The notes under the pieces were generated by a model, which worked only from the letters and a program-made list of their open reading frames with translations, did not search any database and was not told the origin of the DNA. 64,000 bases of DNA from Bin5 sp965207495 (lineage in GTDB: Bacteria > Chloroflexota > Anaerolineae > Caldilineales > Caldilineaceae). Made by a program: the position numbers and the translations under genes. The DNA lies in contig OZ242287.1 of assembly GCA_965207495.1 (NCBI GenBank), positions 1,550,001 to 1,614,000 on the forward strand, read 5' to 3'. Of this stretch, positions 42,077 through 51,508 are shown one piece after another (position 1 is the first letter of the stretch; every line of letters begins with the position of its first letter).

Positions 42077-42895
42077 TTAAACCTCAGCAAGAAACTCTCC
42101 GGTCTCTGCATTGCCCATTATTGGCCGTGGATCATAGAACTCGGTAAGCTTGCCTCGCAACTCGTTCGCATCCAGACGACGAACCATGCGGCCGCCCGTT
42201 GCGATCGAGATGGCTCCCGTCTCTTCGGATACGACCACACTCATGGCATCCGTCAACTCCGTGATCCCGATTGCGGCACGGTGTCGGGTGCCCAGCTGGT
42301 GGTCGGCAATATTACGGTTTGTGAGAGGCAAAATGCATGACGCTGCTGCAACTTTGCCGTCCTGGACGATCACTGCCCCGTCGTGGAGTGGTGTCCCCGG
42401 GAAAAAAACCGTCAGCAGAAGCTCATCAGTCAGTTCACCCTCGATTTTGACGCCGCGGTCAATATACTCCATCAACCCGCCGCTTCCTTCCAGCACAAGC
42501 AAAGTGCCATGCCGCCGCGCCGACAACTGCTCGCATGCGCGGACGATCTCATTGATCAGCGGTTCGGCGCCCCCACTGGTGCGACGTAAGAAGAACGGCG
42601 TCCTTCGCCCTACCTGTTCAAGAACGCGGCGGATCTCCGGCTGGAAAATTACCGGGATCGACACAAAAACAACCAGGGAGCTATTGCGTAACAGCCAGCT
42701 GAATGCGGTCAACTCGACTGTGCGGACAAGAACAAATACGAAAATGCCGATCATCAAAATGCCAAGTACAAGTTGCGCGGCCTGCGTTCCTCGCAGCAAA
42801 TGTAACAATGCGTAGAAGATCAGCATGAGCAGGAAAAGATCTACAATGTTCTGCCAGTCGGTTAGGCGACTGAGAATGGCCACAAAGTCAGTCAT
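42077..42895 (-). CDS. cdaA: Diadenylate cyclase CdaA
   Basis: The 272-residue protein has three N-terminal membrane helices (residues ~18-75) and a DisA_N catalytic domain. Catalytic DGA lies at 172-174 and RHR at 204-206, both intact, with SEETG at ~223-227. It makes the second messenger c-di-AMP from two ATP, which controls potassium and cell-wall balance. AGAGGAT precedes the ATG at ~6 bases. It is the first gene of the cdaA-cdaR-der group. Confidence 0.95.
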   Translation of the reverse strand: MTDFVAILSRLTDWQNIVDLFLLMLIFYALLHLLRGTQAAQLVLGILMIGIFVFVLVRTVELTAFSWLLRNSSLVVFVSIPVIFQPEIRRVLEQVGRRTPFFLRRTSGGAEPLINEIVRACEQLSARRHGTLLVLEGSGGLMEYIDRGVKIEGELTDELLLTVFFPGTPLHDGAVIVQDGKVAAASCILPLTNRNIADHQLGTRHRAAIGITELTDAMSVVVSEETGAISIATGGRMVRRLDANELRGKLTEFYDPRPIMGNAETGEFLAEV

Positions 42896-43071
42896 GTTAT
42901 CCTCTCTTCACAGGAGGAATCCTCGTTGGATCCGTCTTCGCCGCCCGAACGGTGCGCCCGCTTCTGCCTCAAAATCATGATTCCAAGTCAAATCCATTAA
43001 GCAAAAAGTTTTTTGTCCCTACTGCACATTAAACTGCATTCTGCCTTTTTGGTCTGTTAGATCGCGTCCCC

Positions 43072-44022
43072 TCACGCAGGCAACTCCACACCGCCAAGCA
43101 AATGCGCAAGAACCGCTTTCTGCGCATGAAGCCGGTTGTGGGCCTGCGGAAAGACGCGGCTGTGGTCACCGTCGGCCACTGCGTCGGATATCTCTTCGCC
43201 GCGGTGGGCGGGCAGGCAGTGCATGACAAGCACTTCTTCATTCTCCGCCCGCTGTACCAGCTCCGAGTTAATCTGGTATGGCGGAAGGACAGCCATTCTT
43301 TCTTCCCGCTCTTCCTCATCCCCCATGCTGATCCAGACATCCGTGTACAGCACATCCGCACCCCTTACGCCATTCAAATCGTCTGTAACTTCGACCTCTG
43401 CCTCCGCCGCATCCAGCACATCCCCGGACGGAACGTACCCCCGCGGCGCAACTATCCGCACGTTGAGGCCGACCTTACCCGCGGCCATCAGCAGGCTGGT
43501 CGCAACATTGTTAGCGCCGTCACCCACGTAGACCAGCGTCCTGTCCTCTACCGAACCGAACTGTTCCCAGATTGTGAACACATCAGTCAGGGCTTGGCAA
43601 GGATGGCTGAAGTCGCTCAAACCGTTGATGACTGGCACGCTTCCCCACTCCACCATCTCCTCGATATGGCGATGCGCAAAGACGCGCGCCATCACGCCGT
43701 CTACGTAGCCACCCAAAACCCGGATCACATCTGCCGGACTCTCTCGCGTACCCAGGCCGACCTCCGCCGGACTGAGATAGAATGCGTAGCCTCCCAGATG
43801 TTGCATGCCCATTTCAAAGCTGACACGAGTGCGCAGCGAAGGCTTCTCAAAGAGCATCGCCAGTGACTTACCGGCCAGAATCGGGCTGTTGCACCCGCGC
43901 TCCGCCAACTCGTCCTTCAGCTGTTTTGCCAGCCTCAGAAGTCCCCAGAACTGCTCACTCGTAAGAGTATCAATGCCAGTAAAATGGTTGAGGGGCGTAA
44001 CGCTCACAATCTTCTCCCGCAT
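43072..44022 (-). CDS. argF: Ornithine carbamoyltransferase
   Basis: The 316-residue protein has the carbamoyl-phosphate loop KPSLRTR (residues ~62-68), HPCQALTD (~137), and the ornithine-binding HCLPAHRGEEIS (~270), with DVWISMGDEEE. These identify OTC rather than aspartate transcarbamoylase (SMG and HCLP). It makes citrulline in arginine synthesis in the cytoplasm. The first residues MREKIVSVTPLNHFTGID are family-typical. No other arg genes lie beside it. A membrane protein of unknown function is 128 bases upstream on the same strand. Confidence 0.95.
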   Translation of the reverse strand: MREKIVSVTPLNHFTGIDTLTSEQFWGLLRLAKQLKDELAERGCNSPILAGKSLAMLFEKPSLRTRVSFEMGMQHLGGYAFYLSPAEVGLGTRESPADVIRVLGGYVDGVMARVFAHRHIEEMVEWGSVPVINGLSDFSHPCQALTDVFTIWEQFGSVEDRTLVYVGDGANNVATSLLMAAGKVGLNVRIVAPRGYVPSGDVLDAAEAEVEVTDDLNGVRGADVLYTDVWISMGDEEEREERMAVLPPYQINSELVQRAENEEVLVMHCLPAHRGEEISDAVADGDHSRVFPQAHNRLHAQKAVLAHLLGGVELPA

Positions 44023-44150
44023 ATGGCCTTAGAGACAGGTCTCCAAGGCAATGGTGGATGTATCCGAGAAATAAGACGAACAATTCGGTCGGGAAGTTCC
44101 AATCCTGACGACTCTTTCCGGTACAGGGCCATTCAGACCCCCATCATCTG

Positions 44151-45104
44151 TCAAAAAACCGTCTGCGACATCGCCGCCGCGCTGACCAGCAAAGCCACCG
44201 TCCAAGAGGCCTGGACTTTGACAAGCGACTGGCCGCGGTAGACCGCCACCCAGGTGGCCAACCACAGAACGCTCAGCACAGCCAGTGGCAGGGGTGCCCG
44301 ACCGAAAATCAGCAACAGGGCAATACCGGCCTGAGCCACTGCCATGCCGGCCAGTCCACCCAAAGTGCCAGGGTTGTCCAACCTGCTATTTGCGCCCCAG
44401 ACATGCAGAGTCCACAGTACGATCAGTGACCAGTGGCGTCCGCTCCAGGGATCGAGGCCGAACAGCATCAGACCCATGAACCAGGGCGCCGCCACGACGG
44501 CGAGGCTGTGAAGCACGGAGGCGGGAATCAGCGCTACGTGTCTCTGAAGCCAGGCGCTCACCGCGAGACCGAGTACAACCAAGGTAGCCCAGACCGCTGA
44601 CATGCCGATTGCAAACGCGGCCACGAATGCGACTACTACCCCCGGTAGCCAAACCCGCGCCAGAATCGAGAGCGCGCTGGGACCGTGCAACCCCAGTACG
44701 CGCGCAGCGGGCGACCCCAAGGCCAGATACGGCAGCCCAGATCGCCTCTGCGCCATCGTTAACCTTATTCGGGGCAATGCCTCTGGCGTAGCAAGCCCGC
44801 CCCATATGTTACCCCACAAGGGATCGACCAGCAGGAAGAGAAGAATCAGCGTTTGCAGAGAGACTGTGCGGCCTACGTCGCCGATTCCAGCGGCCAGTGC
44901 CGCCGCCGCAAGCGACCAGGCGGCAGAGACGCGCCAAGGGGAGAGTTCCGGCCAGAATCGGGCATCAAGCAACGCGCTGCTGGACGTTGCTGAAATGGGT
45001 TCCGGACCCGACTCCAGTTCGGCGTGCGCACCTGTCACTTCATCTGGCGTGTGCATACCTCTCGACTCTGCTGCAGCCGCGCCGAACTCTTCTGATGTTG
45101 TCAA
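44151..45104 (-). CDS. Polytopic membrane protein of unknown function
   Basis: The 317-residue protein has about eight hydrophobic segments from residue ~58 on, after an acidic, Ser/Ala-rich, probably cytoplasmic head (residues 1-45). Conserved-looking bits are WRVSAAWSLAAAALAAG, DPLWGNIWGG and WSLIVLWTLHVWGANSRLDNP. I do not recognise the family. The frame opens with TTG; AGGTAGACT lies before it, while ATG at 45056 would drop the acidic head's start. It may be cotranscribed with argF downstream, but nothing ties it to arginine metabolism. Confidence 0.6.
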   Translation of the reverse strand: MTTSEEFGAAAAESRGMHTPDEVTGAHAELESGPEPISATSSSALLDARFWPELSPWRVSAAWSLAAAALAAGIGDVGRTVSLQTLILLFLLVDPLWGNIWGGLATPEALPRIRLTMAQRRSGLPYLALGSPAARVLGLHGPSALSILARVWLPGVVVAFVAAFAIGMSAVWATLVVLGLAVSAWLQRHVALIPASVLHSLAVVAAPWFMGLMLFGLDPWSGRHWSLIVLWTLHVWGANSRLDNPGTLGGLAGMAVAQAGIALLLIFGRAPLPLAVLSVLWLATWVAVYRGQSLVKVQASWTVALLVSAAAMSQTVF

Positions 45105-45255
45105 AGTCTACCTGTATTCCTTCGCGCTGCTGGCAGGGGCGATTTGCCCTCAGATCTCGGAAGCCGATCGAACTTCGGGAACTGTCCACAAGGTGGTGGG
45201 GTATTGGGTTAATCTGTAAAGAGAATTATACCAGAAGGAGTGCCGGCAGTGAATT

Positions 45256-46191
45256 CTACACGATTACTTGCAGGCGGCCAGGCTGGACTTCGACGCTCAG
45301 CCTCTCGATCTTCCTGGACAAGATCTCGCCGTCCGTATGCACCGGGACGGGCTGCCGGACGGCAATACTGGCGGAACGCAATCGACCAAAAGACACTGTC
45401 TTCTGACCCACCAGTCCTGTCCTTGTCATCGCTCTTGGAAGAAGGTTGAGGATTCCCAGCTGCGACAGCGCTTCGGCAAAGGCCAGGTCGAGCAAACCGT
45501 CGTCCATTACTGCATCCGGTGTCAGATAGAAGGCCCCGCCTGTCCGTCGCGAGTTGCCGATGCTGACCAGCAACATCTCTTTGGCAACCCTGTGTTCATT
45601 TCCGGCGTCGTCGGTCCAGCTGACCTCAAACCAGGGCTGGTCATAGGCCCGCAGCGCCCGCAGCGCCGCCCAAAGATAGATGGCGAACCCGCGCAACCGC
45701 TTTATCTTGCGGCTTTCAACCGTCACTTGCGCTTCAAAGCCCATGCCCAGATTGTTGTCGAAGTAGCGCCTCAAGGTGTCATGTCCGTCGAAGGCTTCGA
45801 CCAGCCCCAAGTCGAGGTCGCGCGTATTGCCCTCGCGAATGGCGTTTACGCCTGCGTCGAACTCACGAGCTGCCCCTGCCATGTCGGCAAAATCGTTGCC
45901 GCTGCCCGCCTGCAAGACGGCAAAGCCCCGCACTGTCTCATCCTCAGGAGTAGCCTCCGCCAGACCGTTCACGACTTCATTAACTGTTCCGTCGCCGCCG
46001 GCGGCAGCCACGATTGCGTAACCGTCCAGCCGCGCGCGGCGAGCCAGAGAGACAGCCTCTCCCGGCTTTGAAGTTTCCGCCATCTCAAAGGGAACGTTGC
46101 TACGGCGAAATGCAGCCTCGATCTCGCCGGCTACCCGTCCGCCGCGACCACGACCCGCGTATGGGTTGAGAATGACCTTAACCGTTTCCAC
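45256..46191 (-). CDS. Diacylglycerol-kinase-family lipid kinase
   Basis: The 311-residue protein has the DAGK catalytic motif AAGGDGTVNEVVNGL (~residue 63-77), preceded by LNPYAGRGRGG (nucleotide loop) and followed by LQAGSGNDFADM (GTGNDFA-like). C-terminal strands include VHTDGEIL. It phosphorylates diacylglycerol or similar lipids, as DgkB/YegS do in phospholipid recycling. It starts at GTG 46191 with AGAGGGGCGAA upstream, overlapping the GH13 stop by 14 bases, so the two are coupled. The functional link to a glycosidase is not obvious. Confidence 0.9.
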   Translation of the reverse strand: METVKVILNPYAGRGRGGRVAGEIEAAFRRSNVPFEMAETSKPGEAVSLARRARLDGYAIVAAAGGDGTVNEVVNGLAEATPEDETVRGFAVLQAGSGNDFADMAGAAREFDAGVNAIREGNTRDLDLGLVEAFDGHDTLRRYFDNNLGMGFEAQVTVESRKIKRLRGFAIYLWAALRALRAYDQPWFEVSWTDDAGNEHRVAKEMLLVSIGNSRRTGGAFYLTPDAVMDDGLLDLAFAEALSQLGILNLLPRAMTRTGLVGQKTVSFGRLRSASIAVRQPVPVHTDGEILSRKIERLSVEVQPGRLQVIV

Positions 46192-47773
46192 TTCGCCCCT
46201 CTTCCGAAGCAGCAGAGCGAGCTGAGGGTGTCCGTTTGAGGATGAGCGCCTCTCTGGGCGGAATCGTCAAGTCCCAGAGAGTACCGTTGCGAGCGCAATG
46301 CATCTGGCCGGAGGCGCCCGGCGGCCAGAGCACCTGGAAAGACGGCTGAGACAGGGCAGTGTCGGGTTCCCCTTCCTGGCCCTTGCCGGCAAGGGGTACT
46401 GCCAACCGCGCCTCGGACTTTGCTCGGTTGAAGAGAACGATCAGCCGTTCTTCATCCGGGCCTTGGTTTCCAGTTTCCTTTTCGGCAGAGCGAGTTTCGC
46501 CGACGATCGAGCGGCTGAATCCGAAGATGTCGCCTGCAGCGACCAGGGTCCTGTACGCGCCAGTGCGCAAGGCAGCGTGGCCGTGCCGCAGAGCGATCGC
46601 CCGCCGATAGAAGTCGAGCATCTCACAATCCCAGCTCTGTTTCTCATCCCATGGGAAGGCTCCGCGGCAGCCCGGGTCAGGGCCCCCGTTCATTCCGATC
46701 TCATCTCCATAGTAGATGCACGGCGCGCCGGGCAGAGTCATCTGCAGCAGCAGGCATAGTCGCACACCGCTGGCATCTCCGTCCATAGCCCACAGGTTGC
46801 GCGCCGTATCGTGGCTGTTCAACAGGTTGAACTGTACGTTCACGACCTGCAGGTCGTAGCGTTCCAGCATCCGCTCGATCGCGGCCGCGAACGCCAGAGT
46901 ATCCAGCTTCTCGATCGCGTAGCCGCCGGGCCTGTAGTCGCTCGGCACCGTTTCCGCGCCGAAATATCCGTAGGCAGCGCGGCTCAAGACATAGTTCATC
47001 ACTGCGTCAAAGCGGTCTCCCTGCAGCCACTCCTCGGCCTCATGCCAGATCTCTCCTACTATGTACGCGTCGGCATTGGTGTCCTTCACCGCGCGGCGGA
47101 ACTCCTGCCAGAAGGGCGTATCGTCGATCTCCTCTGGTACGTCCAGGCGCCAACCGTCTGCGCCGAATTCAATCCAGTGTCGAGCAACCTCAAGCAGATA
47201 GCGCCTCATGCCGGGATTGACGGTGTTCAACTTTGGCAAGGCAGGCAGATTCCACCAAGCCGCATAATTGTGGGGCTGTTGCTCGTTACTGTGATAGGGG
47301 CGCAACGGCCATCCCTTCACACGGAACCAATCAAAATATGGAGATCTCTTGCCGGCTTCCAGGATGTGATGGAAGGGCCAGAAGCCGCGCCCGCAATGGT
47401 TGAAGACGCCGTCAACTATGACCCGCAAGCCCCGTTCATGCGCACGGTCCAACAACTCCCGAAACGCGGTCTCCCCGCCCAACAGCGGGTCTATCGCCAT
47501 GTAGTCAAATGTGTGGTAGCGGTGATTTGAGGCCGAGCTGAAGATCGGGTTCAGGTAGAGAGCATTGACGCCCAAGTCCTCCAGATAGTCCAGGCGATCA
47601 ACAATTCCCAGAAGATCACCGCCCTGGAAACCTTGTTCCGAAGGCGGCGCACCCCAGGGTTTGAACTGGATTCCGGGAGGGTGCTGCAGACGCGGGCTGC
47701 GACTGAAACGATCCGGGAAGATCTGATAAAAGACTGCGTGCTTAACCCAATCTGGTGTCTTGATGCCCATCAT
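46178..47773 (-). CDS. GH13 alpha-glycosidase (neopullulanase/maltogenic amylase-like)
   Basis: The 531-residue protein is a single-chain GH13 enzyme. Conserved regions: IVDGVFNHCG (region I), GWRLDVPEEI with the catalytic Asp nucleophile (region II), IVGEIWHEAEEW with the acid/base Glu (region III), and NLLNSHDTAR (region IV). A C-terminal beta domain ends at LTIPPREALILKR. It lacks signal peptide and N-terminal domain N, so it is a cytoplasmic alpha-1,4/1,6-glycosidase acting on maltodextrins. The start is an ATG-ATG pair. Overlap with the lipid kinase gene indicates one mRNA. Confidence 0.92.
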   Translation of the reverse strand: MMGIKTPDWVKHAVFYQIFPDRFSRSPRLQHPPGIQFKPWGAPPSEQGFQGGDLLGIVDRLDYLEDLGVNALYLNPIFSSASNHRYHTFDYMAIDPLLGGETAFRELLDRAHERGLRVIVDGVFNHCGRGFWPFHHILEAGKRSPYFDWFRVKGWPLRPYHSNEQQPHNYAAWWNLPALPKLNTVNPGMRRYLLEVARHWIEFGADGWRLDVPEEIDDTPFWQEFRRAVKDTNADAYIVGEIWHEAEEWLQGDRFDAVMNYVLSRAAYGYFGAETVPSDYRPGGYAIEKLDTLAFAAAIERMLERYDLQVVNVQFNLLNSHDTARNLWAMDGDASGVRLCLLLQMTLPGAPCIYYGDEIGMNGGPDPGCRGAFPWDEKQSWDCEMLDFYRRAIALRHGHAALRTGAYRTLVAAGDIFGFSRSIVGETRSAEKETGNQGPDEERLIVLFNRAKSEARLAVPLAGKGQEGEPDTALSQPSFQVLWPPGASGQMHCARNGTLWDLTIPPREALILKRTPSARSAASEEGRSGNG

Positions 47774-47902
47774 TGTCCTAAAGGTATGAGTGAGGAGACC
47801 GAGGCCATGGAAGACTCCGAGGCTTGGAATTTCAATCTGATTGTTGCATAGGCACAGGCGGTTGTCAATGCATCCGGTCGTACGGGCCAGGGCATACGCA
47901 TC

Positions 47903-48211
47903 CTATTGGGAGAGAATTTTCTGGACATAGTTAGTTTTCCAACAAGCTCGTTTACATCTGGTAGCAATACAGGTCTGGGCGCTTTTCACTCTGCGTAGGA
48001 GGTTAAGAGCCAAACGGCGCAAGATGGCCAGGTTGTGCTGCTCGTGGCCGTGACGGATGCGACGGTCGTACTCATTCGAGACCCAGTGGACTTGGTTCTT
48101 GATGCTCCAGTGGCTGGGTATGGAAGTCAGGAGAAGTTTGGCATCGGAGGAAAAGACGGCATTCACTTTCGGTGCAACTGACTTGGGGCCTGATACCAGC
48201 ATTTCATTCAT
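47903..48211 (-). pseudogene. ISAs1-family transposase, C-terminal remnant
   Basis: The reading frame contains SIPSHWSIKNQVHWV, GHEQHNLAILRRLALNLLRR and CWKTNYVQKILS, which match the last ~90 residues of ISAs1-family (DDE_Tnp_1-like) transposases. The stretch between HWV and RIRHGH is shortened and the whole N-terminal catalytic region is missing. First residues before SDAKLLL look like partial or noncoding sequence. This is a decayed end of an insertion sequence. The 129-bp repeats begin just to its right. Confidence 0.75.
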
Positions 48212-48271
48212 TGTGGATCGTTTGAGTCAGATTCATCTTGATGGTGGGGCGCAGGCGGTTTCATCTGTGTG

Positions 48272-49490
48272 TTGGACGAGAGCTTATGAGCGTTTACGAG
48301 CGTTTTCGGGTTGTCTGAACTACAGTTCATGGAATTTGCCTGATGGGCTGTGACCGGTGCCTTGCCGATGCAGGTCGTCTCGTTTGAGCGTTGGACGAGA
48401 GTTCATGAGAGTTTACGAGCGTTTTCGGATTGACTGAGTTGCGATTTATGAGAATTGCCTGATGGGCTGAAACCGGTGCCCTGCCGATGCCGGTTGTCTC
48501 GTCTGAGCGTTGGACGAGAGTTTACGAGAGATCATGAGCGTTTACGAGCGTTTTCGGGTTGACTGCGCTGCAGTTCACGGGATTTGCCTGATGGGCTGTG
48601 ACTGGGGCCTTGCCGAGGCAGGCATTCTCATCTGTGTGTTGGACGAGAGTTTACGAGAGATCATGAGCGTTTACGAGCGTTTTCGGGTTGACTGCGCTGC
48701 AGTTCACGGGATTTGCCTGATGGGCTGTGACTGGGGCCTTGCCGAGGCAGGCATTCTCATCTGTGTGTTGGACGAGAGTTTACGAGAGATCATGAGCGTT
48801 TACGAGCGTTTTCGGATTGACTGCGCTGCAGTTCACGGGATTTGCCTGATGGGCTGTGACTGGGGCCTTGCCGAGGCAGGCATTCTCATCTGTGTGTTGG
48901 ACGAGAGTTTACGAGAGATCATGAGCGTTTACGAGCGTTTTCGGGTTGACTGCGCTGCAGTTCACGGGATTTGCCTGATGGGCTGTGACTGGGGCCTTGC
49001 CGAGGCAGGCATTCTCATCTGTGTGTTGGACGAGAGTTTACGAGAGATCATGAGCGTTTACGAGCGTTTTCGGGTTGACTGCGCTGCAGTTCACGGGATT
49101 TGCCTGATGGGCTGTGACTGGGGCCTTGCCGAGGCAGGCATTCTCATCTGTGTGTTGGACGAGAGTTTACGAGAGATCATGAGCGTTTACGAGCGTTTTC
49201 GGATTGACTGCGCTGCAGTTCATGGGATCGGCCTGATGGGCAGTGACCGGAGACTTGCCGATGCAGGTAGTCTCGTATGAGCGTTGGACGAGAGTTTACG
49301 AGAGATCATGAGCGTTTACGAGCGTTTTCGGATTGACTGCGCTGCAGTTCATGGGATCGGCCTGATGGGCAGTGACCGGAGACTTGCCGATGCAGGTAGT
49401 CTCGTATGAAAGTTGGACGAGAGTTCATGAGAGTTTACGAGCGTTTCCGGGTTGTCTTCGCTGCAATTCATGCAGTTATTGTGATGGGGG
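48272..49490. repeat. Tandem array of ten units of a ~129-bp repeat
   Basis: TTGGACGAGAG recurs at 48272, 48391, 48510, 48639, 48768, 48897, 49026, 49155, 49284 and 49413. The first two spacings are 119 bp (a 10-bp gap); the others are exactly 129. Units from 48510 to 49155 are almost identical; outer units are more diverged. Within a unit GTTTACGAGCGTTTTCGG and CTTGCCGAGGCAGGC recur, the latter with a short TGCC-GA-GGCA dyad. Because 129 is divisible by 3, one frame is open for 256 codons (43-residue period, start TTG at 48510), but it has no ribosome site; a chance open frame is likely. Confidence 0.93.
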
Positions 49491-50173
49491 CCTCCTCAGC
49501 GCTGGCAGGTCCATTCAACCGCTTATGCATGTTGTACAATAGTTGTGCAAAATCTGAAATATCGGAACCTGTTCGGACGTCAAAAGTCGGGCCAAGTCGG
49601 GTCAAGTATGTATGAGTCGGGCAGAAGCGGGCAGTTTCCCATAAATGGACTTTGCGTTTGGCTTCGCACACGCTTCTTCGGTCTCTTTGTTGGGTCATAG
49701 GAAGAAAGCAAATGGGCACATAATAGACTTGTAAAGGCTTTCCCTCGCCTTCAGATTCCCAGCCAGTGGGAGTCATGTGTTCTTGATGATGGTTCGCTCC
49801 CGGCAGTGCCTATTCGTATTTCGGTACAGGGCTATTATAACACCGTTTTTGGTGCAAATTCCCTGGGGTGCGGCCAGTTTCCTGATCACAACGCCTCCCT
49901 GGCAGTCATTCTCAATTCCAGAACAGGCCATGCGAAGGGTCTCTCTCATGACTCTATGATCTTTGAACTCGGTACATTCCGTATGGAAGGCGAGATTGCA
50001 GGCGCGTGACCGCTCCTTCTCTTCTTTGCCAATTCCATTGCGCGCACTTTGTCACTGTGTGATAATCTCTGTGGCTGTGCTTGCTCAGCCCATTACACAC
50101 CCACAGGACGAATTGCGGCGGTACGGCCCTTTCGTCATCCTCTGCGTTTAGCACACTATCCGGCCTTTACTCC
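49491..50173. other. Gene-free stretch between the repeat array and the flippase-like gene
   Basis: No convincing gene was found; short frames on both strands lack start signals and known domains. GTCGGG recurs several times near 49580-49640. A promoter candidate for the downstream gene lies at 50038-50066. Confidence 0.4.
50038..50066 (+). promoter_or_regulatory. Candidate promoter for the flippase-like gene
   Basis: TTGCGC (50038-50043), a 17-bp spacer and GATAAT (50061-50066) with TG just upstream of the -10. The coding region begins about 108 bases downstream. The -35 is a weak match. Confidence 0.4.
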
Positions 50174-51481
50174 ATGTACCTGCGCTTCACACGCTTCCTC
50201 CTGCCTCTGGTTCTGACAATCCTCATCTTTGAATTTGGCGCGCAGAGTATCAATGCCGGAATGGCGCGCATGCCTGACGCAATCCGCATACTAGCTGCCT
50301 TTGGCCTGGCGTGGGGGTTGGTGACCGCACTGTCAAGCCCATTGGCACAGATTCGCTATGCCGGACTGGTGCTGGTGGAGGACAAAAGAGACTTTTGGCG
50401 TGTTCTGAACTATGTAAGCGTGCTGGCTCTTCTGATGGTGGCGGTGCAGTGGCTGCTTGGTGCAACGTTTCTCAGCCGTTATCTGCTTGAGGGGCTGCAT
50501 GGTATCGACCTCCAGACCAGCGATCGCGTACGCGTGATGATGATCTGGTTACTGCCGATGCCTATACTGCGGGGTATGACACAACTCAGCACCGGTGTGC
50601 TGACGCGCGGCAAACGCACTGGCAGTGTCAGCATTGCCACCGCCTTAAGCGTGGCCGCCGGGCTCGTGACCGTTGTCGTGTTACTCCAAGTCGAGGCGAT
50701 TCGCACCCGTCCGATCTGGTTGCCGATTCTCGTCCTCTATGCGGCAACTTTGACCGAATTCATCACGATTGTCTGCTATTTGTTCCGCTTCATTGGCAAA
50801 GGGCTGCCCGACGAGCTCGACCGTCCTCCGATCACTTTCGCAGCATTCTTCCGCTTTACCTGGCCGCTGGCGCTCATGAACTTTATGCAGGAATCCAGCA
50901 GGCCGCTCATCAATCTGTTTGTCGTGCGGGGCGCTCACGGCGCTGAAGCAATGGCCGCGCTGACCGTGGCCTATACGCTTGGTCAATGGACCTACCGCTG
51001 GTTGAATGAGCTGCGCGCTCTTGTGCCCCCCTTTCATTCGGAACTGCGTTCCTATCGTCCCTTTCTGATCTACGGCTACTGGTGCGGGTTCGTCGCCGTC
51101 ACCATCTGCCTGCTGTTATTCTGGACGCCGCTGCGAACTATACTTCTGGAGCAGGTCATCGGTCTGACGCCCGCCCTGGCCGAGCTGAGTCGTGTGCCCC
51201 TCCAGATTTACACAGTCTTCCCATTTGCTGTCGTGCACCGCGCCTATTTCCACAGCATCGCCTTCATGGAGCGCGACACGCTGCCCATGGCCGTTGGCGC
51301 GCCGATGCGCACGGGCGCCATTCTCGTCGCGCTGCTGACCCTCCCTCTGGTCGGCGTGCAGGGCGCGGCCCTCGGCGTGGCAGCATTACTGGCCGGTTTC
51401 ACCTCCGAGACGGCGACGCTCTGGTGGCTTATCCTCGGCAAAAAAAAGCTACGCGTTTGGCGCACTCGCCCGGCGGTGTGA
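50174..51481 (+). CDS. Flippase/MATE-like multi-pass membrane protein
   Basis: The 435-residue protein has about twelve hydrophobic segments arranged in two halves, as in the MOP flippase/MATE superfamily. Segments include RFTRFLLPLVLTILIFEFGAQ, LMNFMQESSRPLINLFVVRGAHG (the start of the second half, a typical MATE-like amphipathic entry) and VGVQGAALGVAALLAGFTSETATLW. The ATG at 50174 was chosen over in-frame sites upstream because family proteins start near the first helix. Resemblance to ANKH-type exporters is possible. It may export a lipid, drug or organic anion. It stands alone. Confidence 0.65.
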   Translation: MYLRFTRFLLPLVLTILIFEFGAQSINAGMARMPDAIRILAAFGLAWGLVTALSSPLAQIRYAGLVLVEDKRDFWRVLNYVSVLALLMVAVQWLLGATFLSRYLLEGLHGIDLQTSDRVRVMMIWLLPMPILRGMTQLSTGVLTRGKRTGSVSIATALSVAAGLVTVVVLLQVEAIRTRPIWLPILVLYAATLTEFITIVCYLFRFIGKGLPDELDRPPITFAAFFRFTWPLALMNFMQESSRPLINLFVVRGAHGAEAMAALTVAYTLGQWTYRWLNELRALVPPFHSELRSYRPFLIYGYWCGFVAVTICLLLFWTPLRTILLEQVIGLTPALAELSRVPLQIYTVFPFAVVHRAYFHSIAFMERDTLPMAVGAPMRTGAILVALLTLPLVGVQGAALGVAALLAGFTSETATLWWLILGKKKLRVWRTRPAV

Positions 51482-51508
51482 ATAGCTGGTAGCCTGCGAA
51501 CGCTGCTG

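Noticed and set aside
44100..44165. TTGACA on the minus strand as an argF promoter
   Set aside because: No -10-like hexamer at a suitable distance; the site also lies inside the upstream membrane protein's last codons.
48272..49490. CRISPR array
   Set aside because: Units are contiguous with no unique spacers and the 129-bp period is far too long; no cas genes occur.
49468..49776. Minus-strand 102-codon frame after the repeat array
   Set aside because: No ribosome site, no recognisable domain, and it overlaps the last repeat unit.
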